Assembly (NCBI GenBank): GCA_039654915.1
Contig: CM077598.1
Coordinates: 78,210,041-78,274,040, forward strand
Origin: Aquilaria yunnanensis
Lineage: Eukaryota; Streptophyta; Magnoliopsida; Malvales; Thymelaeaceae
Length of the DNA: 64,000 bases
Direction: 5' to 3'
The position numbers and the translations under genes were made by a program. Under the pieces are notes generated by a model that was given only the letters and a program-made list of their open reading frames with translations, did no database searches and was not told where the DNA came from. Positions 54,420 through 64,000 of the stretch are shown piece by piece; within the stretch, counting starts at the first letter, position 1, and every line of letters begins with the position of its first letter.

Positions 54420-55714
54420 TAGTTGCAAAAACCCTAGGTTTGTTGGGATTCGGCCTGTTCGGGCGCCGAAAGTAAGGTATTTTTGGTGGCTCGAATGGAG
54501 GAGTCTCGGGTGCCTACTTTCTCGAAATAGAAGATTTCGGGCTAAGCAAATGTAACACAATTTTTTGCGCCGGGGGACGCTGCCCCCCACGCCCCCCGCA
54601 AGGGCGGCTCCCCTTGACCCCGTCCGCTGACCGGCCAGCGGGACCACCGTATGCGAAGCGCCACATAAATAAAAACTGGTTAATCAACACGCGAAAATTG
54701 GCATGCATCTTTGTTGAATGAGATTTGACATGATATGCTGATTGGTGTTTGAAGCATGGTTCATGGTTATAGCCCTTGATTGGTTGTACTTGTAAATACG
54801 GCCTGTGAGTCATGCCTTTTCTTATCACTCTCATTGTACATTCTCTTCTCCCCTTACTCCCCTCGAATGTAACTCGAGGTTTCTATTATTGATGTAGTGG
54901 CGCATTATGGGCTCATCCAAGGTGGTATGTCCAAGGATCATGCAAGGAGGTATGTCCAAGGAGGTGACAACAAAAGGGCAGCCAAGAAAGGAAGAGAAGG
55001 AGCTTGTGAAGACTCTTTTCTTTTCTTAGGCTTTTATGATATTCTCATTGGCTTGAGAATATTGCATAGTTTGGGCTATAACCATGTCACGTTTATTTCT
55101 TGTAAGCATGAGATGCATGTTTTATATTTGTATGTGATGCATGTATAAAACAACCGGAGATAACAAATTGGTGAGATCAAAAAATAAGATCCCTCAAACA
55201 AATATTAAGTCATTAAATGTGATGCCTTCCAAATGTTGGCACTCGTCAAGACTTTGATCAACATTAGGTGGGTTTGCCAAAGCCAAGCACCTATGTTCAT
55301 CTTGGTAAGGCGCAATGGGATAATAGTGATATCCAAACTGCTAACTTTGGGTTCGACTTAACTAAGTCACCCTAATAGGATTAGGGACTTAGAGGCATAG
55401 AGTTGGGCTTAAGTTCATGAGATGAGCTTGGACAAGTGTTGTTCACCCAACTATCCAAGAGTTGCATAAGATGCAATTGGCAAGGAGTTACCTACCTAAA
55501 TAGCTGTAACTTGAGAGAAAAGCCAAAGCTGACTCAGGTTGTGGTCAAATATGGATCTTGGCCCACTAGAATACCTTAGCGCCGAGGTGTTCCGAAATAA
55601 TATCGAGGGTTATTATTTTGAGGAAAATAGTGGGAGTATCGTTTAATAAAAGTCCTTATTAAATGAATTAAAATACATGACTCTTACACTGCATATTTAC
55701 TGTTGTAGATTACC
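54420..55714 (+). other. Non-coding region before Copia gag
   Basis: No supported gene. It contains a GC-rich patch (54566-54652) with CGCTG-ACCGGC-CAGCG and GGGGG/CCCCCC complementary runs. A tandem GGTATGTCCAAGG pair follows at about 54922-54960. The remainder is AT-rich and looks like Copia LTR or leader DNA. I find no methionine-type primer site. An 83-codon frame at 54897-55148 resembles nothing I know. Confidence 0.5.
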
Positions 55715-56798
55715 ATGGCACAAAACACATCGACACTTTCGTTGCGATCGATCCTTGAGAAGGAAAAACTGAATGGGACCAACTTTCTCAAATGGTACCG
55801 AAACTTGAGGATAGTCCTCAAACAAGAGAGAACGGCTTATGTCCTAGAGCAGCCCATTCCGAATGAGCCTACTGCCACTACTCCAAGAGCTGAAAGGGAT
55901 GCTCACAAGAGGCATTCTGATGATGCTTTGGATGTTGCATGCCTCATGCTTATTACCATGGAATCTGACCTTCAGAAGCAACATGAGAACATGGGGGCGT
56001 TCGATATGATCGAACATCTCAAAATGCTTTTCCAAGAGCAAGCTAGGCATGAGACGTTTGAGACCTCTAAGGCATTGTTTCAGTGCAAGATGTCTGAGGG
56101 AAGTCCCGTGGGTCCTCATGTGCTCAAGATGATTGGGTACATTGAGAATCTTGAGAATTTGGGATTTGCTCTTCAGAAAGAGTTGGCTATCGATGTAGTC
56201 TTGCAATCGTTGCCTGAAAGCTACAGTCAGTTCGTCATGAACTATAACATGAATGACCTTGACAAGTCCCTTCCTGAATTGCTCAACATGTTGAGAACTG
56301 CTGAGCAAAACCTTAAGAAGGCTAAGCCCATTTTGATGGTTCAAAAGGGCAAGGGAAAAGGAAAAGCCAACAAGAAGAAGGATAAAGCTAATGGAAAGTC
56401 CAATGCTAATTCTTCTTCAGCTGCACTAAAACCAAAGGGTAGTGTGGCAAAGGAAGGGGAGTGCTTCCATTGTAAGCAACCTGGACACTGGAAGCGCAAC
56501 TGCAAGCTTTATCTTGAAGAACTTGCTAAGGAAAAGGGAAGTAAGACTTCCACTTCAGGTATTTTTGTTATAGAGGCTAACTTTTCTACTTCCTCATCTT
56601 GGGTATTGGATACTGGATGTGGATCTCATATTTATGCAAATGTGCAGGATCTAAGTAGAAGTAGAAGATTGGCCCGAGGTGAGGTGGACCTACGTGTTGG
56701 AAATGGAGCAAGGGTTGCTGCCTTAGCCGTAGGGACTTATGTTCTCACTTTACCTAGTGGATTAGTTTTAGAATTAGACAACTGCTACTTTGTGCCAG
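55715..56798 (+). pseudogene. Ty1/Copia gag and protease start, truncated by fusion
   Basis: The ATG follows GATTACC at 55715. The N-terminus LNGTNFLKWYRNLRIVL is the Copia gag (UBN2-type) signature. A Lys-rich linker precedes the zinc knuckle CFHCKQPGHWKRNC at about residues 250-263 (C-x2-C-x4-H-x4-C intact). The protease active site WVLDTGCGSHI follows at about 299. The frame is open until DNCYFVP, where it runs into gypsy DNA at 56795-56798 and stops at 56821. Integrase, RT and RNase H are missing. Confidence 0.92.
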
Positions 56799-57733
56799 TT
56801 TCATCGCGACCACGGCCATGACACCGAAGATTGCTTCTGGCTGAAGAAGTACATAAAGTCGCTGATCAAACAGGGCCAAGTTTGAAAATATCTGAGGGTG
56901 CCACCCCCAGAAGACAGAGAAATTGAGGAAGATAGGGCCGAAGATGAGGACTATGACTCCGACAAGTGAGAAACCGAAGTCCAAAAAAGTCGCCCTCCAG
57001 CTCCAGCAGGGGTTATCCAAACCATTACCACGGGGCTACCATCCTCGGAAAGAAAGCGGAAAGCCAGAGAAGTTACAGTCATGGAGTATCAAAATCCATC
57101 AAAGAAACTGGCTCGCAAAGATAGCTCCACCGACGTCTTCCCCCACGACGATCCACTGCTGATCACGGCAAGGACAGGGAACTGAGGCGACAAAAGAGTG
57201 TTGCTTGATGGCTTAAAAGCTGACGTCTTATTCTCGCAGCTGCTGCCGAGCTTGGGCATCTCCAGCAGCGAACTAAAGCCTGTCACCCCGCCCACTTTTG
57301 GGGTTGGACCATCCGAACTCCCCTTCTCTCGGATAGATCGATCTCCCGTTGACAATGAAAGGGACTTCGGTAAGCGGAGCAGATGAATTGTACACATCCA
57401 CAAGGGCGAGATTCATTGGCGTAAACGTCCCATCCTCGTACAACGTCATCCTTGGAAGACAGACAATGGGGAACCTACACATTCGCCCGGATGTGAAGTA
57501 CTTGACTGTCGCATTCGCCACCAAGGATGGAGATGGAGAGGTCTTCATAGACCAGGCCGAGGTAAGAAAGGTGTTTGTGAAAGCACGAAGAGCTCCGGCA
57601 AGCGATCTGGCGCAAACAATGGAGGCAAAGGCGACAGAAAAAGGCAAAGAAGAAAATCTCGCCAAAGCAGAAACGGAAGCAGTAGATCTCGTCCCAGGAC
57701 AATCTGCCCGAATAGGGGAGAGCTTGGCCGAAG
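56799..57733 (+). pseudogene. Element G gag end and protease, broken
   Basis: It reads as gag C-terminus ([14 protein letters not shown]), the Lys/Arg linker and then protease. TGA near 57184 replaces the Trp before the protease motif. The motif DDGSNADV has become DGLKADV by a 3-base loss, removing the active-site Gly-Ser. Frame 57349-57774 covers the protease end and linker (RQTMGNLHIRPDVKYLT). Inactive. Confidence 0.82.
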
Positions 57734-58563
57734 GTGACAATGAAAAAACTTGTATCCTTTCTGCTGGAAAATAAAGATCTGTTTGCCCACTCGTCGAAAG
57801 ATATGCCAAGGGTGAACCCTGGCATAGTACATCACAGCCTCAAAGTAAGTTCGGAAGCAAGGTCTGCCCGGCAAAAGAAACGAAGCATCTCATCCCACGA
57901 AAGCAACCTTGTCGAAACCGAAGTCCGGCGTCTCCTAGATGCTGAAGTGGTCAGGGAGGTCGAGTACCCCGAATGGTTGAACAACGTGGTCATTGCCACA
58001 AAAGAAGGTAGCAGTAAACTCCGGATGTGCATCGACTTCAGAAACTTGAACGATGCTTGCCCAAAAGACTCATTTCCCCTCCCGCCAATAGATCAACTGG
58101 TAGATTCAACGGTCGAATACGGACTCCTGAGCTTCCTAGATGCCTTCAACGGCTACCATCAGATAAGGATGGACCCCGAAGATGAAGAGAAAACTGCCTT
58201 CATCACCGAGGGAGGAACGTACTGCTATGTCAGAATGCCCTTCGAGCTCAAGAACGCAGGAGCCACCTACCAGAGACTGATGAACAAGGTCTTCAAGGAC
58301 CAAATGGGGAGAAACATGGAGGTATATGTATATGATATGATAGTCAAAAGCAAGCCGCCCGGCTACCACGTTGCAGATTTGAAGGAAACCTTCCAAAAGC
58401 TCAGAGCCTTCGGGATTTGCCTTAATCCCGAGAAGAGCATCTTCGGCGTAACCTCGGGAAAATTCCTTGGGTACATGGTATCCGAAAGAGGCACCAACAC
58501 CAATCCTGAGAATATTAAGGCTCTGCTTGAGTTCCGAACTCCTGCCACAGTCAAAGACGTGTA
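57734..58563 (+). pseudogene. Element G reverse transcriptase, active site altered
   Basis: The 276-codon frame holds NNVVIATKEGSSKLRMCIDF, LSFLDAFNGYHQI and MPFELKNAGATYQR (MPFG changed to MPFE). The polymerase box reads YVYD instead of YVDD, losing one catalytic Asp. It ends at TAG (58561-58563) where B has CAG. Both changes argue against activity. Confidence 0.9.
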
Positions 58564-60452
58564 GAGACTAACCGGAAGAATAACCTCTCTGAGCAGGTTT
58601 ATTTCCAGGTACCGAGATTGGTGTAGACCTTTCTTCAAAAGTCCTCATAAAGGCAGCAAAGATGGAAGGCGACCTCGGGAGAAACTCGAGAGGGAGAACC
58701 CTTCGTACTCTACCTCGCCGTCACAGAAAAGGCCGTGAGCTCGGTCCTCGTAAAAGAAAAAGGGCCGAAACAATGGCCGATCTACTACGTCAGCAAGTCC
58801 CTGCATGGCGCCGAAGTCAGGTACCCTTTGCTTCAAAAAGCTATATACGCCTTGGCGCTTGCAGGAAGAAGACTGCGACCATATTTCCAGGCTCACCCCA
58901 TCATCGTCCGGAGTAGTCTACCACTACGGGATGTTATGAAGAGAGTTGATCATTCGGGAAGGATCTCCAAGTGGTGCATAGAGCTGGGCAAGCACGAAAT
59001 CACGTGTGAGCCTCGGAAGGCCATAAAAGCAGATTTTATCGCCGAAATACCCACCACTGAGGAGAGCTATTCAGATCCAAAAGAGGGTGAGCCAGAATGG
59101 ACCTTGCACGTAGACGGAACCTCGGGGTCCGAACACCAGGGAGCTGGAGTAGTTATCAGGGGCCCCGAAGGCCTGGAGAAAGATTGGCGTGAGAAACCTA
59201 AAGGCTCACAGCGATCTCCAGCTGGTAGTTCGGCAGACAGCAGGAGAGTATGGGTCGAAGGACCCAATCCTGGCAAAATATCATGAGCTAGTAGCAAAGC
59301 CCACTCAAGAGTCTGACGCCGTACGGATCAAAATGTACCACGGCGAAATGACAGTAAGGCGGATTGCTTGGTGAATCCGCTGGAGAGATGCGTGGCTGAA
59401 AAGGATACTGAAACGATCCTTGAAAAGGCCCACAAAGGCACGTGTGGTTCACACACTGGAACTGATGCCCTCGCAACAGTGTTACTTCGCCAGGGATACT
59501 TCTGGCCTACCCTGAGATGGGACGCAAGACAATTTGTCCGGAAAAGCAGTTGCCGCCAGAGACATGCAAAAATCCAGAGGACATCCTCGGAAACGGTAAC
59601 TTCGGTAGAACTATCCTTGGTCCTCCGCGGTCTGGGGCATAGACCTCGGAGGTGTGAAACCCTGTGCGGTAGCAATGGACTATTTCTCAAAATAGGTGGA
59701 GGCAGAACCACTGGCAACTATCTCGGCGAAAGAAGTGCAGAAGTTCGTATGGAAGAACATCGTATGCAGATTCAGCATACCGAAGGTGCCAGTAGCTGGT
59801 AACGGATTACGGATCCCAGTTCATAGGCAAAGGATTCCAAGAATTCGTCGCCGACCTCGGAGTAAAAATGCAATTCGCCCCAGCAGCTTACCCCCAAAAA
59901 CAACGGGCAGGTGGAAGTATCGAGCAGCACCATAAAAGAGAACTAGGGGAGGCCAAGGGGAAATGGCCGGCAGAACTCCAAAGCGTATTATGGAGTTACC
60001 AAACGACCCCCCGAAAAGTCGCAGGAGAGACTCTTTCCTCACTCGACTTCGGAACAGAGGCCATTATCCCAGTAGAGATAGTTCAACCTTCAGTACTGGT
60101 GAACTGATGGGGGTGGTAGCGACCTCGGTCTAAGAACCAATCTCGATCTTGTGGCCCAACACAGAAAAATGGCCATCATGCCGAACTAAGAAGAAAAGCC
60201 TCCCAGCAAGGAGTGGCCGTGGCTATAAACTTACGAGCCAGGCCAAAGGAAGTCAAGAAGGGAGACCTCGTTCTCCGAAAGGCTGACTTCGTACCCCGCA
60301 GGCCACCTCATGGCGTATTTCACCCAAACTGGGAAGGACCCTATCCGGTTCTCGCCGAAGTACGAGAAGGTGTGTACAAGCTTGGCGACGCCAAAGGCGT
60401 AGAATTGAAGAACACTCGGCATTCAGACGCCTTGAAAAAATTCTACGCTTAA
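58564..60452 (+). pseudogene. Element G RNase H domains and integrase, deleted and shifted
   Basis: Segments match YYVSKSLHGAEVRYP (first RNase H), HVDGTSGSEHQGAG (second RNase H), SCRQRHAKIQ (zinc region), WVEAEPLATIS-like core and the C-terminus GPYPVLAEVREGVYKLG. Deletions of about 107 bp (near 58690), 100 bp (near 59180), 220 bp (near 59375) and 24 bp (near 59650) remove RNase H and integrase blocks, including the HSDSQ-to-linker region. The final frame 60213-60452 ends LKKFYA as in other copies. Confidence 0.85.
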
Positions 60453-60572
60453 GGTTAAGCGGAGGAGTTATGATTGCACAGAATGGCCTCGAGAAAAGTA
60501 CTTAAGTGTACAGAAATTGTGCAAGAAAGAGTTCCGCAGAGAAGCTCGCCATGATAAAGCGTAGATATGACT

Positions 60573-60985
60573 TTCCGAAGTCCCTTAAGCCATCACACTC
60601 GGGAAAGATGGAAAACAAAAATCTCGCAGAAGTACTCGCCATACCCAACGCAGAGATAATTCTCCGAACTCCCTTGAGCGAACATGCTCGGGAAAATGGA
60701 AGTAGAAAATCTCGCGAAAGGTTTTCCGAAGTCCCTTGAGCAAATATGCTCGGGACACCCCGAAAAACAAAAATTTGACTGAAGGTTTTCCGGAGTCCCT
60801 TGAGCGATCATGTTCGGGACAAATTGGAAATACAGAAGCCTGCAAAAAGACTTAGTCAAGTTTTTTCAGACTCTCCCAAATGTCTCTTGAGTAAACGCAC
60901 TCGGGACAAAGGAAGGTAAAAAAGTTTCTTTGATTGCAGGTTTTCCGAAGTCTCTTGAGCGAACGTGTTCGGGGAAATGGAAATA
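60573..60985 (+). repeat. Element G hairpin tandem array, about six units
   Basis: CCGAA(G/C)TCCCTTGAGC-like arms with GCTCGGGA-like arms recur at about 60573, 60664, 60726, 60788, 60875 and 60946. Changes in one arm are mostly tolerated as G:T pairs. Same place as in A2, B and F. Confidence 0.82.
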
Positions 60986-61217
60986 GAGAAACTTGAAGAA
61001 ACACTTAGCCAGAAAGATCTTCATTAAGAGCAAAGCTGCCTTACAATAAAGAAAGTGCCCAAAGAAGGAGTACAGAATAGAAGGGAAGGGAAGGAAAAGG
61101 GGGCCCTGAAAAAGCCTAAGGCTTCCCGGCGTCCTGAGAGCCGCTCGTCTGTCCACCCTTTTCCGCCACCGTCCGCGCTGGAATTGAAGGAGGAAGCTTC
61201 AGATATTCGATCTTGGA

Positions 61218-63525
61218 TCATTTCCACCGAGGTCCCCCGGGAATATTTAGACCCTCTAGAAAAGAGAGGTCCAGACCTGGGAACCTCTGGAGAACTTGGT
61301 GCCGAGCGAGACAGAAGTCGTCCTGAAACGCGACCTTGTTCATTTGATCAGATTTGTTCTTCTTAAGCTCAAGGTCATCGAACTCGTCCTTCAGATCCTC
61401 GACCTCCTCTTCCAGCACCTTTATCCGCTCCTCCCCCTTCGGCACCTCCTTTAAAGACTGCACCTCGGCTTGAAGGGCTTTCTTCTCAGACAAGAGCGTG
61501 ACTATGGTATTCTCTTTTCTTGCCTTGTCTTGAAGAAGGTCTTGGTTTGCAGCACGCAGCCCCGCCACGTCATTACGGAGGTCGGCAATCTTCCGGGAAG
61601 AGTCCGCCATCAAGAATTCCTTCTCCTTTCGGAACCCCTCCCGAATGGTGGCAGCTTCCTCCTTCGCAGCATTTGCCAGCTGCTGGTTCTTGGCGGTCAA
61701 TTCCGAGCACGTCGCTTTCGCGTTTTCTAGGGCTTCTAAGGCCGCAGCTCGGAATGCCGTCTGCTTGGCTACCCGAACTCGGAGAAAGCCGGCATACCCC
61801 AGCAGCTGCAAAGAAGATCAAACGCAAGGTCAGTAAGAGCCAAACACTTAGGATAAAATTAAAGGGGAAGAGCTGTGAAGGATATACCTGAGCAGCGTGC
61901 TCGGTGATCTTCGCAGCAAGGGTGTTATCCTCCGGATGCGCCGCCGCTATAGCCTTGAAGGAGGCCTCGGTGAGCACCCCCTTCACAATCTGCTTGGCCA
62001 TTTCAGGACAGTCCCCGGAGTACAAGTTCATGTCCTCCGTAAATGTCCAGAAAGGCTCCTTCGGTATCTTCCCTTGCGGGACTTTGGCATCACGGCGGGC
62101 CCTCGCCTCCGCGTGTTCGGAAGCCCAGTTCGGGGTAAGTAGCTCCCCTGCAGGGCGAAAAAGAGAAGCAGGTCAGAAACGAAGGCCATTCCCGAAAAAA
62201 CAAAGGAAAAACACTTTGCCTGGAAACAAACCTGGCGGGACCTCGACAACAACATCCTCGGCCTCCTCGGCTGAAATGCCCTTGCCCTTCTGTTTGCGCC
62301 GCTCCTCGGCAAAAGGTACTTCTACCACTACATCGAGGAGGGCCGGCGATGCAGTAGGACCTTGAGGAAGGACGTCGGGTTGAGGGACCTCGGATGCAGC
62401 AGCCTCAGGCGCCGGAATTTCGGCCGTCCCAGCCTCCTCGGCAGTCTCCTCGGAAATTTCTTCTAGAGGAACCTGAGCAGCTCTCTTTGCCCGTTTCCTC
62501 GAAGGACCCGCGCCAGTAGACTTCCACCTCCGGGAAGCCGCCTTTTTCGTCTGATCGTCCTCCCCTTGGCCGGAGAAGAGGGACTTGTAATAGGCGGCAG
62601 TGTCGTCGCCCATCTCTAAAACAGGAGAGAAACATCAGCGTAAGTCCGAGGAAAAAGCAGCAAAGGAGTAGAAGATAACTCACTTTCGGCAAGCGTTTCG
62701 AAAGAAATCTCCTCCTTAAGAAGCTTGACCAACCAGGAATCTTTCCCGGCGATGGCAGGAGCTGGCATCCCGAGGTCAGTCTCGTGCTCCTTTACCACCT
62801 TTAGTTCCCGAAGGACCTCTTCGGTCATCAACTTCCAGTTGATTGGAAAAGGGTAAAGGGCGCGCGGAGAGACCTCGGGATCCCAGTCAGAAACAGCCCG
62901 AATGCGGGCGTTGAAATCCGTGAACACGGGAGCCAACTCTGGGGTCAGCAGCATCCTCGGATCAGCAACGTCCGCATCCAGTGTGCCCTGAGCCCATTCG
63001 GTCGGAACGTACGACCAGGCCTCAGCCTTCTTCATGAAGAAGAACTTCTGTTGCCACCCCCGCCAGCTATCCTTAGTGGCGAAGGTGAACATGAATTTCT
63101 TGCTCCCGGATCCCCGAGGTAGCATGAAATAGAAGCCACCCTTTGGGACCATAGAGAGCTTGTAGTACTGCATAAAAATCCTGAAATGGGGTTCTATCCC
63201 GAAGACGCCACACATGCAGAGGAAGGCGTTGAAATAGCAGTACGAGTTCGAGGGAAGCTGGTTCACCGCAATGCCATGAAATTGGCAGAACTCGCACACC
63301 ATCTTCGGGGGGGGGATACCGAAGACCGGCCTTCAGTTGGGCTCAGAAAACGGTAACCTCCATTCTATGGTTTGAAAAAGCATAATGGCTAGAACGAGGC
63401 AGCCTAGTAATGGCGTAAGAGGGAAGAAAGAATTTTTTCTTCCACCTCTCTAACTTCTCAGGGGTGGTGCAACAAGGATGGGCTAAAAGAGGCTGCCAGC
63501 TCTCAGGAATGGGCATTTTCGACAT
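61218..63525 (-). pseudogene. Element G antisense gene, four exons, broken
   Basis: Exons: 63525-62684, 62615-62232 (384 nt), 62147-61888 (260 nt), 61805-61218. Intron borders are GTGAGT/TTTTAG, GTTTGT/CTGCAG and GTATAT/TTGCAG. Exon 1 begins MSKMPIPESW and is 842 nt, one more than A2 and B, because of an expanded G run near 63307-63315 that shifts the frame. Exon 4 ends early: a Trp codon became TGA (61218-61220) after NIPGGPRWK. The coiled coil is otherwise intact. Confidence 0.82.
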
Positions 63526-63754
63526 AAAAATGAGTTTGAAAAATGGAAGAAAACAGTTTCCAGAGAAAAACTCAGAAGAACACAAGGATCAAAACGCACT
63601 GGCAAACAAAAACCCACCGAAAGATTTGCCAAAATCTGAGGACGCCGTCGTGAAAGTTGGCTGGAAAAAGGCTCTGATTACGGAAGCTCCGCCACAGAAA
63701 GCAAGAAAAAATGCAAGAACAGAGGCAAAGCAGAGAGCAAAAGGAACTTATGAT

Positions 63755-63800
63755 GGAACGGGATATTTATATGTCAGAAATGGGTAACCGAAACATCATC
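63755..63800 (-). promoter_or_regulatory. Promoter region of element G antisense gene
   Basis: On the minus strand ATATAAATAT at 63772-63763 lies downstream of CGGTTACCCA, matching the B and F TATA block. It is about 240 bases upstream of the antisense ATG. Bases 63800-64000 hold the conserved upstream flank (CACGTGTCA and related tracts) and no gene. Confidence 0.6.
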
Positions 63801-64000
63801 ATAAGTGCCCTTTGGAGGCGAACCGTCGCCGCAACTGCTCTCTGCACCTGAAAAGGCGCGCCCTCTGTATCAGACGCGACTCTCCTCCAATAGCAAAGCG
63901 CCACGTGTCAACCGCTGCGTAAAAATGGGGCACACGTCCTCCAAGCGTCCCTTGAAATCCGGGACACATCCCCTGATTGGGACACGTCTTCTGATATCCC

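Larger units (their letters stand above)
56795..64000 (+). mobile_element. Element G: decayed Tat-lineage gypsy copy, 5' truncated
   Basis: It begins within gag at [12 protein letters not shown], fused to Copia at CCAG, and continues through protease, RT, RNase H, integrase, hairpin array and the antisense gene with its promoter region. The 3' LTR must lie past the window end. Numerous stops, frame changes and deletions of about 24-220 bp occur in RNase H and integrase. Exon 2 of its antisense gene has the B length (384 nt). Confidence 0.88.

Noticed and set aside
54897..55148. 83-codon frame before Copia gag
   Set aside because: No recognisable domain, likely leader or LTR DNA.
43190..55714. 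Continuation of element C protease and gag to the right of LTR E
   Set aside because: TAGGT at both E borders suggested a simple insertion. Translation of the right flank shows no gypsy protein beyond chance matches.
1..64000. Host protein-coding gene, tRNA, rRNA, CRISPR array or bacterial genes
   Set aside because: All long frames resolve to retrotransposon proteins or their shadows. No cloverleaf, rRNA or spacer-repeat pattern was seen by reading.

Overview
This is plant nuclear DNA and consists almost entirely of nested LTR retrotransposons. The evidence is Ty3/gypsy chromovirus and Tat-lineage polyproteins, Copia gag, tRNA-primer sites, polypurine tracts and GT-AG introns. I see no host single-copy gene, tRNA, rRNA, bacterial operon or CRISPR. 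The species cannot be named from the sequence; an angiosperm, probably a dicot, is my inference.

Layout, using my own labels. Element A (1-19276, minus strand) is a decayed chromovirus with chromodomain, integrase, RNase H, RT, protease and gag remnants. Its right-hand LTR is split by element A2 (7633-18720, plus strand, target duplication ATAGG), a full-length 11.1-kb Tat-lineage gypsy element. A sits inside an older Tat copy, element C (minus strand, pieces at 19277-21577, 23006-25053 and 35936-36709). C is further broken by a 1,418-bp Copia-type solo LTR (21583-23000, duplication TCATG) and by element D (25054-35934), a coding-free LTR element with a partial tandem copy. A second LTR of the solo-LTR family, E (36710-43189, opposite orientation), holds a deleted Tat element F (36797-42237). 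Element B (43205-54353, minus strand, duplication ATACC) is the best-preserved element: LTRs about 99% identical and an uninterrupted 1,644-residue polyprotein. A Copia gag fragment (55715-56798) is then fused to a decayed Tat copy G that runs off the window.

The most interesting system is shared by the five Tat copies (A2, B, C, F, G). Between pol and the 3' LTR each carries, on the strand opposite gag-pol, a second gene with introns at the same places; four exons are visible in A2, B and G. Where the upstream region is present (A2, B, F, G) there is also a TATA-box segment. In B the spliced frame is open for 708 codons. Its first exon resembles the 'putative gypsy type transposon' domain and its last exon is a coiled coil. 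Between the two convergent genes lies a tandem array of a hairpin-forming unit. Antisense orientation explains why introns can survive reverse transcription: the genomic RNA carries only their complements.

The insertion order read from nesting (C before A before A2) agrees with LTR divergence counted by eye: A about 5%, A2 about 3%, B about 1%.
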